From Xanthomonas cassavae CFBP 4642 (GTDB lineage: Bacteria > Pseudomonadota > Gammaproteobacteria > Xanthomonadales > Xanthomonadaceae), in assembly GCF_000454545.1 (NCBI RefSeq), contig NZ_CM002139.1, positions 504,538 through 530,284 of the forward strand: DNA of 25,747 nt, written 5' to 3'. Below, piece by piece: positions 1 through 8,006 of the stretch. Under the pieces are notes generated by a model, which ran no database searches, was not told the origin of the DNA, and was given only the letters and a program-made list of their open reading frames with translations. Position numbers and translations under genes: made by a program. Within the stretch, counting starts at the first letter, position 1. Each line of letters opens with the position of its first letter.

Positions 1-49
1 TGCGCTTGCTGTTGTACTCCGCGTCGCCGAAGGTCAGTTGCATCGTCAT
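1..49 (-). CDS. IS5-family transposase, N-terminal fragment (partial, runs off window)
   Basis: The minus strand reads MTMQLTFGDAEYNSKR before leaving the window. This matches the remembered N-terminus of Xanthomonas IS5-family transposases (MQLTFGDAE followed by a basic KRK-TRRE stretch). The protein would be a DDE transposase that moves the element. Two starts are possible: ATG at 49 with GAGG about ten bases upstream, or ATG at 43 with AGGA eight bases upstream. I list the longer one. Only about 16 residues are visible, so whether the gene is intact cannot be judged. Confidence 0.75.
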   Translation of the reverse strand, partial: MTMQLTFGDAEYNSKR

Positions 50-106
50 CGTCCTGGTGCCTCTGTGCGATTGTCGCAGGATCAGGGGGAGTTGTTCAGA
101 GTTTCC
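1..106 (-). mobile_element. IS5-family insertion sequence, left end (partial)
   Basis: The minus strand from 106 downward starts GGAAACTCTGAACAACTCC. As I recall it, this resembles the IS5 terminal repeat pattern GGAA-N5-GAACAA-N-TCC. It is followed about 57 bases later by the start of a transposase frame. TTAA at 107-110 fits the YTAR-type target used by IS5 elements. The rest of the element, including its other end, lies outside the window. The exact boundary is inferred from the remembered repeat and could be off by a few bases. Confidence 0.7.
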
Positions 107-441
107 TTAAACGCATTGAAAACAGTCGTTCCCAACGATGGGTTGGCCCGGTTATGTTCAATGACCGCGTCGAGATTGATCGGCGTTACAGTGTGGCGAT
201 CAGGCGCGCGCACCTCCGAAACCTGAGCAACGCCTGGACCCATCATCAACTCCAGCCCCAGCGCCTGCAGCGCTCGTAGGATCAGCTGCAGCTCCGCACG
301 CGGTTTGCCTTTCTCGATATCGACGATCCATTGCCGGCTCACGCCGATTTCGCGGGCCAGGCGAGCCTGATCCCAGCCCAGGCGTTTGCGCCTGGAGCGG
401 ATGATGTTGCCGACATCGGAAGGAGTGCGGACGGTATCCAT
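82..441 (-). CDS. HipB-like XRE-family transcriptional regulator, 3' end altered by IS
   Basis: This 119-residue protein carries a cro/C1-type helix-turn-helix at about residues 8-66, including RRKRLGWDQARLAREIG and VSRQWIVDIEKGK, followed by LQALGLELMM. That layout is typical of HipB antitoxins, which repress their own operon and neutralise the HipA kinase. The start at 441 is chosen because the HTH begins just after it and the next in-frame start is a TTG at 474 without a ribosome-binding site. The ATG itself has no clear Shine-Dalgarno either. The final residues (ETLNNSP and the stop) lie in the end of the neighbouring IS5 element. The native C-terminus is therefore probably lost, and any downstream hipA is separated from it. 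Whether it still functions is unknown; the DNA-binding domain is intact. Confidence 0.8.
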   Translation of the reverse strand: MDTVRTPSDVGNIIRSRRKRLGWDQARLAREIGVSRQWIVDIEKGKPRAELQLILRALQALGLELMMGPGVAQVSEVRAPDRHTVTPINLDAVIEHNRANPSLGTTVFNAFKETLNNSP

Positions 442-493
442 GGTTACATTGGCATGCCGATCCTGCCCGCGCAATCAATCATCTTCACAAATT

Positions 494-539
494 GTCGTTG
501 AGCGGCGACATTAACGAAACGTAGTCGTTCGGCGACATC
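494..539. repeat. Direct repeat GTCGTT-(GAG)-CGGCGACAT upstream of the hipB-like gene
   Basis: Two near-identical copies lie 30 bases apart: 494-511 (GTCGTTGAGCGGCGACAT) and 524-538 (GTCGTTCGGCGACAT, lacking three bases). The first copy contains an inverted TGTCG...CGACA. They lie 50-100 bases upstream of the HipB-like start, where an autoregulatory operator would be expected. The second copy runs into the stop codon of the oxidoreductase gene. An operator role is inference. Confidence 0.4.
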
Positions 540-3500
540 ACGCCGTCTGCACCACATGCAACGCCTTCGGATTGCGCCATTGCGCCAGCAGCGCCGCTTC
601 GCGCGCCTTGGCTTCCTGCAGGTGCGCATGCTTGATGTGGCCATAGCCGCGGATATGTTCGGGAATGCTGGCGATCTGTGCGGCCAGGCCGACGTTGTCG
701 GCATCCAGCCGTTCCAGCAGTGTCTCCACGGTCGCACTGTAGTCGGCAATCAGCTGACGCTCGCCACGTCGTTCTGCGCTGTAGCCGAACAGGTCGAGCT
801 TGCCGCCACGCAGGAACTTCAACCGCGCCAGCAGCTTGAAGGCGGTGAACATCCACGGCCCGTACTCGCGCTTGATCAGGTTGCCCTGCGCATCCTTCCT
901 GGCCAGCAACGGTGGTGCCAGATGGAAGCGCACCGTGTAGTCGCCCTCGAACTGCTGCTGCAGCCGGCGCTGGAAATCGCCGCGTGTGTACAGCCGCGCC
1001 ACTTCGTACTCGTCCTTGTAGGCCATCAGCTTGAAGGCGTAACGGGCGACCGCTTCGGTCAGTGCGCTGCTGCCGGGCACGCGCTGTGTCTCGTGGCTGC
1101 GTACGCGCTCGACCAGTACGCGATAGCGCTGCGCGTAGGCCGCATCCTGGTAGTCGGTCAGGAACGCGATGCGACGCGCGATGGCTTCTTCCAGCGACTG
1201 CGCCGGCTGCTCGTCGTCGAGCGGACGCATCGGCGCGTCGACATCGCCGTGCAGCGTGCTGCCGTCGGTTTGCGCCAACGCGCGTGGCGCGCTCTGGCCG
1301 CCGAGATCATGATCTTCCCAACTGCCCGGTCCACGTGCCGGCGGTGTGTCGGCATGCGTCGCTGCCGGCGTGCCCACGTGCGCCAAGCCCGCGGCGCGTT
1401 GTACCGCCGGCAGATCGATCGCAGCCAGGCGGCCCCAGGCGAATGCCTGCTGATTCATCGCAACTGCCGCGCCATTGAGTTCGATCGCACGCATCAGCGC
1501 CGCATGCGACAGCGGCACCAGTCCATGCTGCCAGGCGTAGCCCAGCACGAATAGATTGCTGGCAATCGCATCGCCCAACAACGCAGTTGCCAGCTGCGTG
1601 GCATCCAGCAACAGCGGCTCCTGGCCACCGAGCGCAGTGCGCACACCGGCGATGATTTCGGCAGCGGGAAACTGTAAGTCTGGTTGCGTGGTGAACGTGC
1701 CCGGCATTGCTTCATAGGTGTTGAGCACCACCTGCGTACGCCCGTCGCGCACCTTGGACAACGCCCAGTAATCGTTGACCACCACCATGTCGCAGCCCAG
1801 TACCAGATCCGCTTCGCCGGCAGCGATACGCACTGCGTGGATATCGTCGGGCTGGCGTGCGATGCGGATATGCGTGGTCACCGCGCCGCCTTTTTGCGCC
1901 AGGCCGGTCTGGTCCAGCACCGTGGCGCCCTTGCCTTCCAGATGCCCGGCCATGCCCAGCAGTGCGCCGATGGTCACCACGCCGGTGCCGCCGACGCCGG
2001 TGATCAGGATATTCCAGGGTTGCTCCAGCGCCGTGCGCTGCGGCGGTGCGGGAAGCGTCTCCAGCAATGCGCTGGCGTCGCGTTGTTTGCCCTTGCGCGG
2101 TGCGCCGCCATGCACGGTGACAAAGCTCGGGCAAAAGCCCGACACGCAGGAATAATCCTTGTTGCAGTTGGACTGATCGATCTGGCGCTTGCGCCCGAAC
2201 TCGGTGTCTTTCGGCAACACCGACACGCAGAAACTCTTCTCGCCGCAATCGCCGCAGCCTTCGCACACCAGCGAATTGATCATCACCCGCTTGGGCGGGT
2301 CGATCAGCTTGCCGCGTTTGCGGCGGCGGCGTTTTTCGGTGGCGCAGGTCTGGTCGAAGATCAGGATCGACACGCCCTTGACCGTGCGCAGGTGCTGCTG
2401 CACGGCATCCAGTTCACCACGATCGTGAAACGCGATCTCAGGCGGAAACAGGTCACGTCGCCGTGTCCATTTGCCGATGTCGTCGCTGACCACCGCAATG
2501 TCGTGGATGCCTTCGGCACGCAGCTGATGCGCAATGTCGGGCACGGTGAGGGTGCCGTCCACCGGCTGCCCGCCGGTCATCGCCACCGCATCGTTGTAGA
2601 GGATCTTGTAGGTGATGTTGACGCCGGTGGCGACCGACTGCCGGATCGCCAGCGAGCCGCTGTGGAAGTAGGTGCCATCGCCCAGGTTCTGGAACACATG
2701 CGGGGTGTCGGTGAACGGCGCCTGCCCGGACCACGTGACGCCTTCGCCGCCCATATGGGTGAAGGTGTCGGTGGCGCGATTCATCCAGGTCACCATGTAG
2801 TGGCAACCGATGCCGCCCAGTGCACGCGAGCCTTCCGGCACGGCGGTGGAGGTGTTGTGCGGGCAGCCGGAGCAGTAATGCGGCACGCGCGGGAACTGCG
2901 CGCGCGGCAAGGCCATTTCCGCTTCCTTGGCCTCCATCCAGCGCAACCGTTGCTCGATCGAATCGGTATTGATCGTGCTCGATTGCAGCAGGCGCTGGAT
3001 GCGTCTGCCGATCACCGCCGCGATGGTGGCCGGGGTCAACTCGCCGGTGGAGGGCAGAATCCACGCGCCCTGCTCGTCGTACTTGCCGACGATGCTCGGC
3101 CGCGCGCCGGCGCTGGCCGGCCAGTTGTAGAACAGCTCCTTCATCTGCCGCTCGATGAAGGCCTTCTTTTCCTCCACCACCACGATGTCTTCCAGCCCGT
3201 GCGCAAACGCGCTGATGCCCACCGGTTCCAGCGGCCAGGTCATGCCCACCTTGTAGACGCGGATGCCGATCTGCGCACAGGCGCGCGCATCCAGGCCCAG
3301 GTATTCCAGTGCCTGCAGCACGTCCAGGTAGCTCTTGCCGGTGGTGACGATGCCCAGCCGCGCCTGTGGGCAATCCAGCACCACCTTGTCGATGCCGTTG
3401 GCGCGGGCGAACGCCTGCGCGGCGGCCACTGCATAGCGATGCAGGCGCATCTCCTGGTCCACCGGCGGGTCGGGCCAGCGGATGCCCAAGCCCCCCGGCG

Positions 3501-4245
3501 GCAGTGCGAAGTCCTCCGGCAGCACGATGGTGCGCGCGAACGGGTCTACCTCGACCGAGGCGGACGATTCCACCGTTTCGGCAATCGTCTTGAAGCCGAT
3601 CCAGCGGCCGGTGTAACGGCTCATCGCCCAGCCCAGCAAGCCCATGTCCAGGATGTCCTGCACCCCGGCCGGGTTGAGGATGGGCATCATCGCGCTGACG
3701 AACTCGTCTTCCGAACCGTGCGGCAGGGTCGAACTGCGGCACGCGTGGTCGTCGGCGGCCAGCGCCAGCACGCCGCCGTAGGGAGAGGTGCCGGCGGCAT
3801 TGCCGTGCTTGAACACGTCGCCGCTGCGGTCCACGCCCGGGCCCTTGCCGTACCACATGCCGTACACGCCCTGCACCTTGGCGCCGGGGAACAGGTTGGT
3901 CTGCTGGGTACCCCAGACCATGGTGGCGGCCAGGTCCTCGTTGAGGCCGGGGGTGAAGGTCACCCTGGCCGCGTCCAGATGCTTGCGCGCGCGCCACAGT
4001 TCCAGGTCCAGCCCGCCCAGCGGGCTGCCGCGATAACCGCTGACAAAACCGGCCGTGTCCAGGCCGGCGGCCTGGTCGCGTAGCCGCTGCATCAACGGCA
4101 GCCGCACCAGCGCCTGCACGCCCGACAGGTAGATGCGGCCGTCGGCGCGCGTGTATTTGTGCTCCAGCGTGTAGTCCGCATCCACCTGGCCGAGCTCCGG
4201 CGTGTTGGCAGAGTCGGGAGAGGAAAGTGCTGCAGTACTGGTCAT
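538..4245 (-). CDS. Indolepyruvate:ferredoxin oxidoreductase, fused alpha/beta type
   Basis: This 1235-residue enzyme belongs to the thiamine-diphosphate 2-oxoacid:ferredoxin oxidoreductases, which oxidatively decarboxylate aryl- or branched-chain pyruvates to acyl-CoA and pass electrons to iron-sulfur clusters. The N-terminal pyrimidine-binding domain is followed by CSGCPHN (about 458-464) and a TPP-binding region with GDGTYFHSG and NDAVAMTGGQ (about 523-560). A cysteine-rich cluster region with CEGCGDC and further cysteines spans about 661-705. A gamma-type domain begins at GVGGTGVVTIGALLG (about 750), and a long C-terminal extension probably corresponds to DUF6537. The length fits the fused proteobacterial form. 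The ATG at 4245 is preferred over an in-frame start at 4332 because family similarity begins soon after it. No ferredoxin or partner subunit gene is adjacent. Substrate specificity is inferred from the family name only. Confidence 0.93.
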   Translation of the reverse strand: MTSTAALSSPDSANTPELGQVDADYTLEHKYTRADGRIYLSGVQALVRLPLMQRLRDQAAGLDTAGFVSGYRGSPLGGLDLELWRARKHLDAARVTFTPGLNEDLAATMVWGTQQTNLFPGAKVQGVYGMWYGKGPGVDRSGDVFKHGNAAGTSPYGGVLALAADDHACRSSTLPHGSEDEFVSAMMPILNPAGVQDILDMGLLGWAMSRYTGRWIGFKTIAETVESSASVEVDPFARTIVLPEDFALPPGGLGIRWPDPPVDQEMRLHRYAVAAAQAFARANGIDKVVLDCPQARLGIVTTGKSYLDVLQALEYLGLDARACAQIGIRVYKVGMTWPLEPVGISAFAHGLEDIVVVEEKKAFIERQMKELFYNWPASAGARPSIVGKYDEQGAWILPSTGELTPATIAAVIGRRIQRLLQSSTINTDSIEQRLRWMEAKEAEMALPRAQFPRVPHYCSGCPHNTSTAVPEGSRALGGIGCHYMVTWMNRATDTFTHMGGEGVTWSGQAPFTDTPHVFQNLGDGTYFHSGSLAIRQSVATGVNITYKILYNDAVAMTGGQPVDGTLTVPDIAHQLRAEGIHDIAVVSDDIGKWTRRRDLFPPEIAFHDRGELDAVQQHLRTVKGVSILIFDQTCATEKRRRRKRGKLIDPPKRVMINSLVCEGCGDCGEKSFCVSVLPKDTEFGRKRQIDQSNCNKDYSCVSGFCPSFVTVHGGAPRKGKQRDASALLETLPAPPQRTALEQPWNILITGVGGTGVVTIGALLGMAGHLEGKGATVLDQTGLAQKGGAVTTHIRIARQPDDIHAVRIAAGEADLVLGCDMVVVNDYWALSKVRDGRTQVVLNTYEAMPGTFTTQPDLQFPAAEIIAGVRTALGGQEPLLLDATQLATALLGDAIASNLFVLGYAWQHGLVPLSHAALMRAIELNGAAVAMNQQAFAWGRLAAIDLPAVQRAAGLAHVGTPAATHADTPPARGPGSWEDHDLGGQSAPRALAQTDGSTLHGDVDAPMRPLDDEQPAQSLEEAIARRIAFLTDYQDAAYAQRYRVLVERVRSHETQRVPGSSALTEAVARYAFKLMAYKDEYEVARLYTRGDFQRRLQQQFEGDYTVRFHLAPPLLARKDAQGNLIKREYGPWMFTAFKLLARLKFLRGGKLDLFGYSAERRGERQLIADYSATVETLLERLDADNVGLAAQIASIPEHIRGYGHIKHAHLQEAKAREAALLAQWRNPKALHVVQTA

Positions 4246-4290
4246 GGCGTGCCCGGAAAGGGTGGCTGGGACCCGGTGCGTGTCATCTGT

Positions 4291-4319
4291 AACTATCTGA
4301 CCCGCCCGTCGGTTTCCAA
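4291..4319 (-). promoter_or_regulatory. Candidate sigma-70-type promoter for the oxidoreductase gene
   Basis: On the minus strand, TTGGAA (4319-4314) and ATAGTT (4296-4291) are separated by exactly 17 bases and lie about 45 bases upstream of the chosen start. The -10 match is modest, so this is only a candidate. Confidence 0.3.
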
Positions 4320-4438
4320 AACGGCGGCGCAAGTGTAACAGTCAGCCTTCACGCGCCCGTTCGCATGCGGATGCGCAGCCGACGCGCTGCGGGTAGGATG
4401 GGAACGGGAAGGGTCGTTTGCTGTCAGGGGAAAACACA

Positions 4439-5074
4439 GTGAAAAGGAAATACGCATGGGCCGCACTGGCCCTGCTTGGAGGCGCGTGGTCGTTGGCGCA
4501 GGCGCAAAACCTGCCCAAGCCCAAGGAGTTCTATTTCGACGAAGACCGTGCCACGACCAGACCGGTGGTGGCCGTGCAAGGGCAGGGCGATGCTGTCGTC
4601 GACCGGCTGGCCGCGATGGTGCAACGTGACGCACGCGCCGCCGAGCCTCGCGCGCAGTTGGCCTCGCTGGCCTACGCGGGCGGGCGCACGCAGCTGGGCG
4701 ACGAGCTGTACCAGGGCGCGCTGGCCCTGGTCTCCAATGGCAGCCAGCAATACCGCACGATCACCTGGAGCTATGGCTGGGACCTGTTGCGCGCCGACAA
4801 GCCGGACAAGGCGCTGCAGCAGTGGGCCAACCTGGCCAACGGCCGTCCGGCCACGCCGGAATGGCTGCCGACCGCGGCCGCCCTGGCCCTGTGGCGGGCC
4901 GGACGCAAGCAGGAGGCGACCGAGTGGTATGCCGCCGCCGTGCGGACCTGGCCGGACCGCTGGAGCAGCACCGCCAACTACGCCAGCCTGCTGCCGGACT
5001 GGCGCGAGGCTGAGCGCGCCAGCCTGGCCGAAGTCCATGCGGCGTGGCAGGCCAACCCGCCGGCGTTTCCGTAA
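4439..5074 (+). CDS. Exported TPR-like protein of unknown function
   Basis: I do not recognise a named family. The 211-residue product starts at GTG 4439, which has AGGGG eight bases upstream; the in-frame TTG at 4418 has no ribosome-binding site. The N-terminus (VKRKYAWAALALLGGAWSLAQA) looks like a cleavable signal peptide with an AQA cleavage site, so the protein is probably periplasmic. The rest is alpha-helical and alanine-rich with TPR-like helix pairs, for example WDLLRADKPDKALQQWANLA and ALALWRAGRKQEATEWYAAA. TPR folds usually mediate protein contacts. It is divergent from the oxidoreductase gene, and a strong hairpin follows its stop codon. Confidence 0.8.
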   Translation: MKRKYAWAALALLGGAWSLAQAQNLPKPKEFYFDEDRATTRPVVAVQGQGDAVVDRLAAMVQRDARAAEPRAQLASLAYAGGRTQLGDELYQGALALVSNGSQQYRTITWSYGWDLLRADKPDKALQQWANLANGRPATPEWLPTAAALALWRAGRKQEATEWYAAAVRTWPDRWSSTANYASLLPDWREAERASLAEVHAAWQANPPAFP

Positions 5075-5084
5075 GCTAAGGCGT

Positions 5085-5111
5085 CGTGCTGCGGGGACAG
5101 CCCGCAGCACG
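5085..5111 (+). terminator. Strong hairpin after the TPR gene, terminator-like without T-tract
   Basis: CGTGCTGCGGG (5085-5095) pairs perfectly with CCCGCAGCACG (5101-5111) around a five-base loop, ten bases after the TPR stop codon. No run of T follows, so it may act as an RNA-stabilising stem or a weak terminator. Confidence 0.6.
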
Positions 5112-5624
5112 GGTGGTGCTGCGGTCGCCGTTGCGGCCGGCCATGGGTTGGATCGCTGGCTTGGCTGCATGGCCGTTGCCCGGGCATTGTCGGGGGCATG
5201 TCGTAAGGACGTTCGCAGGCGTGTTGGCGGCATCCATGCTGTCAACGCGTGTCGGACGGTTGGCGGCGAGGTAAATGCTGCAGGCCACCATCGAGATGGC
5301 CGATGTGCAGGTGCAAATCATGCCTTGCATGCATTGGCTCGATGACCAGGCTCGGTCAACGTTGAGCTTTTGGGCGAGAAGCTGCGGGACGCCATCACCA
5401 CGACGCACAGCTGTACGCAGAGCACAGATCAACCTCACGCCGCACGGTCCTTTCCGCATGCGAGAGCTTGTGGCGGACTGCGCTTGAGGCACCGGTCTGT
5501 TTGACGATCCCCGCTTCGGATCGCGCGTCGCGCATGCCCGGTCCAGGCGCTGCCACGCACCGGTTCGGGCCTGCCGCCTGCCGTGCGATGCTGTGCCAGG
5601 CTTTCCAACGGACACGATCACGCC
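5112..5624. other. Gene-free stretch between the TPR and AEC transporter genes
   Basis: About 510 bases lack a convincing gene. Open frames exist on both strands but none has a recognisable motif, a good ribosome-binding site or the strong third-position GC of the neighbouring genes. The longest minus-strand frame is rich in Thr, Pro and Arg without domain features. No tRNA or IS remnant is recognised. Confidence 0.5.
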
Positions 5625-6542
5625 ATGGCGGTGGATGCATTTGCGTTGATCCTGGCGATGCTGGGGCTTGGCCTGGTGTTCGCGCGGCTCAAGGTGTTGC
5701 CGGACAACAGCGCCGATGTGCTCAACCGCATCGTGTTGTACGTCTGCCTGCCGGCGTCGGTACTGACCTATGTGCCACGGCTGCATCTGGATGCCTCGCT
5801 GGGCGGGGTGATCGCCACGCCCTGGCTGTTGACCGCACTGATCGTGCCGCTGCTGTGGGGCTGCAGCCGACTGCTGCGCATCGGCCGCGCCGATTACGCC
5901 GCCTTGCTGATGTGCGTGGTGTTCACCAACTCCAGCTTCATCGGGTTTCCGATGGTGCGCGCAATGCTCGGCGATCGGGCATTGCCCTACGCGGTGGTCT
6001 ACGACCAGTTCGGCACCTTCGTGCTGCTGTCCACCGTTGGCCTGTACGTGCTGGCCCGGTACAGCGGCGACGCCCCGCCCACCGCCAGGACGATCCTGGC
6101 CCGGGTGCTGAAATTCCCGCCGCTGTGGGCACTGCTGTTTGCGCTGACCCTGATGCCCGAGCAGCCGCCGGCCTGGATCGGCTCCGGCCTGAAGAGCCTG
6201 GCCGATGCCATGCTGCCGCTGGTGATGCTGGCGGTGGGCTTTTCACTGCAACTGCGCCTGCCGGCCGACGAGCTCAAGCCGCTGGCGCTGGGCCTGGTCT
6301 TCAAATTGGCGGTGATGCCGATCCTGGCGCTGCCGCTGTCCTGGGCGCTGGGCCTGCACGGGCTGATGCTGCAGACCAGTGTGCTCGAATCGGCCATGCC
6401 CACCATGATCACCGCCGCCGCGTTGGCCATCTCGCATCGGCTGACGCCGCGCCTGGCCGCCGCGATGGTCGGCTACAGCATCCTGCTGTCGTTGCTGACC
6501 TTGCCCGCCTGGTCCTGGCTGCTGGCGCGGCTGGTGGCGTGA
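5625..6542 (+). CDS. AEC-family transporter (auxin efflux carrier/malonate-type permease)
   Basis: This 305-residue integral membrane protein has around ten hydrophobic segments. It opens with FALILAMLGLGLVFARLKVLPDNSADVLNRIVLYVCLPASVL, the usual AEC-family start with a conserved Asn and a kinked Pro segment. Later hallmarks are FTNSSFIGFPMVRAMLG in the middle and a C-terminal SAMPTMITAAALA segment. Family members move small organic acids or related anions across the inner membrane by secondary transport; the substrate cannot be read from the sequence. The ATG at 5625 is chosen over one at 5583 because the first membrane segment follows directly. It stands alone, with gene-poor DNA on both sides. 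Confidence 0.9.
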   Translation: MAVDAFALILAMLGLGLVFARLKVLPDNSADVLNRIVLYVCLPASVLTYVPRLHLDASLGGVIATPWLLTALIVPLLWGCSRLLRIGRADYAALLMCVVFTNSSFIGFPMVRAMLGDRALPYAVVYDQFGTFVLLSTVGLYVLARYSGDAPPTARTILARVLKFPPLWALLFALTLMPEQPPAWIGSGLKSLADAMLPLVMLAVGFSLQLRLPADELKPLALGLVFKLAVMPILALPLSWALGLHGLMLQTSVLESAMPTMITAAALAISHRLTPRLAAAMVGYSILLSLLTLPAWSWLLARLVA

Positions 6543-6878
6543 GCGGACCGCGCCGCTGACGGCCAAGGGCTGCTCGCAGTGCTGCGGTTGCCCGCCTAAC
6601 GCGCGGTCTTCGCACTATCGCCACGCCTCTTCGGATGTTGCATTGCGATGACTGCACCGTCCTGGCCATGTGCGGCCTTGGTCAGCAAAGCCAGGCACGG
6701 CGCTTGGTCCAACGCGCGGCATGTGTGCGCGGCGCTCGCCACAGCGGCATCTGTCAGCCCGGCACATGTGCCGTGGCTTCGCGCGCGAACGCTCGGTCGT
6801 CGCGTTTAACGCCTTTCGACTACTTCCTCACCTTGCCGCGGTGTACGCTGCGGGCCAGCTCCCGGAAGCGAGGCGTGC
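6543..6878. other. Intergenic region upstream of the ParA gene
   Basis: These 336 bases hold no convincing gene. A perfect 14-base palindrome CGGCACATGTGCCG lies at 6760-6773. The end of the region has GGAAGCGAGG a few bases before the parA-like ATG, a usable ribosome-binding site. A TACGCT hexamer at 6844-6849 could be a -10 element, but no matching -35 is seen. Confidence 0.5.
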
Positions 6879-7511
6879 ATGAAGACAGTCCTGGTGGCCG
6901 CCTCCAAAGGCGGCGTCGGCAAGACCACGATCGCCACCAATCTGGCCGCATACGCGGCGTTGCAGGGCCAGCGCACCGTACTGGCCGATGCCGATCCACA
7001 GGGCTCGTCCACGCGCTGGGCGCAGCGTCGGGCCAGTCTGGACAGCGCGGTATTGCCGATCGATGCCACCAAACGCCGCAACTGGCAGGCCGCGCTGCCC
7101 GAGGGCACCGATGCGCTGATCATCGATGCGCCGGCCGGTGCCATGGCCGATGACCTGGGCGGTTTCCTGGACCATGTCGATGCCATCGTGGTGCCGGTGC
7201 TGTCCTCGGCGCTGGATATCGAAGCGGTGGTGGGCTTTTTAAACACGCTGGCCAAGGTGCCGCGTGTGCACCAGCGCAAGTTGCCGGTGGGCCTGGTGCT
7301 CAACCGCGCCCGCCCGTGGACCCAGACCTCGCAACAGGCCGCCGACATGATCGGCAGCTGGCCGTATCCGCTGGTGACCCAATTGCGCGACACCCAGGCC
7401 TACGTGGTCATGGCCGGGTTGGGCCGCAGCTTGTTCGACTACCGCTCGGCGCAGGTGCGCGACCATCAACAGGACTGGGAGCCGCTGTTGAAGTGGCTCA
7501 AGAAGTCCTAG
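6879..7511 (+). CDS. Orphan ParA-family ATPase
   Basis: The 210-residue protein carries the deviant Walker A motif KGGVGKTT (about 10-17), the ADADPQGS segment (about 37-44) and LIIDAPAG (about 99-106), all typical of ParA/Soj/MinD-like ATPases. It is the short form without an N-terminal HTH, as in orphan ParAs that position plasmids, chemoreceptor clusters or other cargo on the nucleoid. No ParB gene or parS-like repeat is adjacent, so chromosome partitioning is not its evident job. It begins a tight run with the SixA-like, YceI and phospholipase D genes, with a 15-base gap to the next gene. Its cargo is unknown. Confidence 0.9.
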   Translation: MKTVLVAASKGGVGKTTIATNLAAYAALQGQRTVLADADPQGSSTRWAQRRASLDSAVLPIDATKRRNWQAALPEGTDALIIDAPAGAMADDLGGFLDHVDAIVVPVLSSALDIEAVVGFLNTLAKVPRVHQRKLPVGLVLNRARPWTQTSQQAADMIGSWPYPLVTQLRDTQAYVVMAGLGRSLFDYRSAQVRDHQQDWEPLLKWLKKS

Positions 7512-7526
7512 AACCGGAAAGTTCCC

Positions 7527-8003
7527 ATGCGCGAATTGATCTTGTTGCGACACGCCCATGCCGAGCCGGCCGATACCGGTCAGGCCGATCTGGATCGTCC
7601 GCTGTCGCCACATGGCATCGCCGAGGCCGAGGCGGCCGGGCGCTGGCTGCGCGAACAGCGGCTGGTGCCGGACCGGGTGCTGTGCTCGCCGGCCCGGCGC
7701 GCGCGCGAAACCCTGGAGGCGGTGCTTGAGCTCACCGGCTATATCGAACAGCGTCTGGACGAACGCATCTACGAAGCCACCCCCGGCACCCTGGCCAGCC
7801 TGGTGGACGAGCACCGCGAGGCCGAGCGCCTGTTGCTGGTCGGCCACAATCCCGGCCTGGAGCGGCTGGCGGCGTTGATGCACAGCGGCCAGACCGGCGA
7901 TTATCGCGGCATGCCGACGGCCTCGATCGCACTGCTGGCATTGCCGCTGGAGGCCACCATCGAGCCGGGCATCGCCCGCCTGACCGCCTTCTGGTGGCCT
8001 TGA
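7527..8003 (+). CDS. sixA: SixA-like phosphohistidine phosphatase
   Basis: The 158-residue protein starts MRELILLRHAHAEP, with the RH catalytic motif of the histidine phosphatase superfamily at residues 8-9. It also has SPARRARETL (about 54-63) and LLVGHNPGLERL (about 105-116) with the second catalytic His. Size and motifs match SixA, which removes phosphate from histidine residues of phosphotransfer proteins (ArcB HPt domain or the PTS protein NPr in E. coli). It is cytoplasmic. The gene sits 15 bases after the ParA gene and 3 bases before the YceI gene, so the three are probably cotranscribed. The actual target protein here is unknown. Confidence 0.87.
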   Translation: MRELILLRHAHAEPADTGQADLDRPLSPHGIAEAEAAGRWLREQRLVPDRVLCSPARRARETLEAVLELTGYIEQRLDERIYEATPGTLASLVDEHREAERLLLVGHNPGLERLAALMHSGQTGDYRGMPTASIALLALPLEATIEPGIARLTAFWWP

Positions 8004-8006
8004 TCG

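Noticed and set aside
1684..4083. Long plus-strand open frame (about 800 codons) opposite the oxidoreductase
   Set aside because: Composition is typical of an antisense shadow (His/Gln/Arg/Ala-rich), and the minus-strand gene has clear TPP and iron-sulfur motifs.
5076..5324. Possible small minus-strand protein in the gene-free region
   Set aside because: The frame is open but Thr/Pro/Arg-rich, has no ribosome-binding site or known motif, and ends inside the hairpin after the TPR gene.
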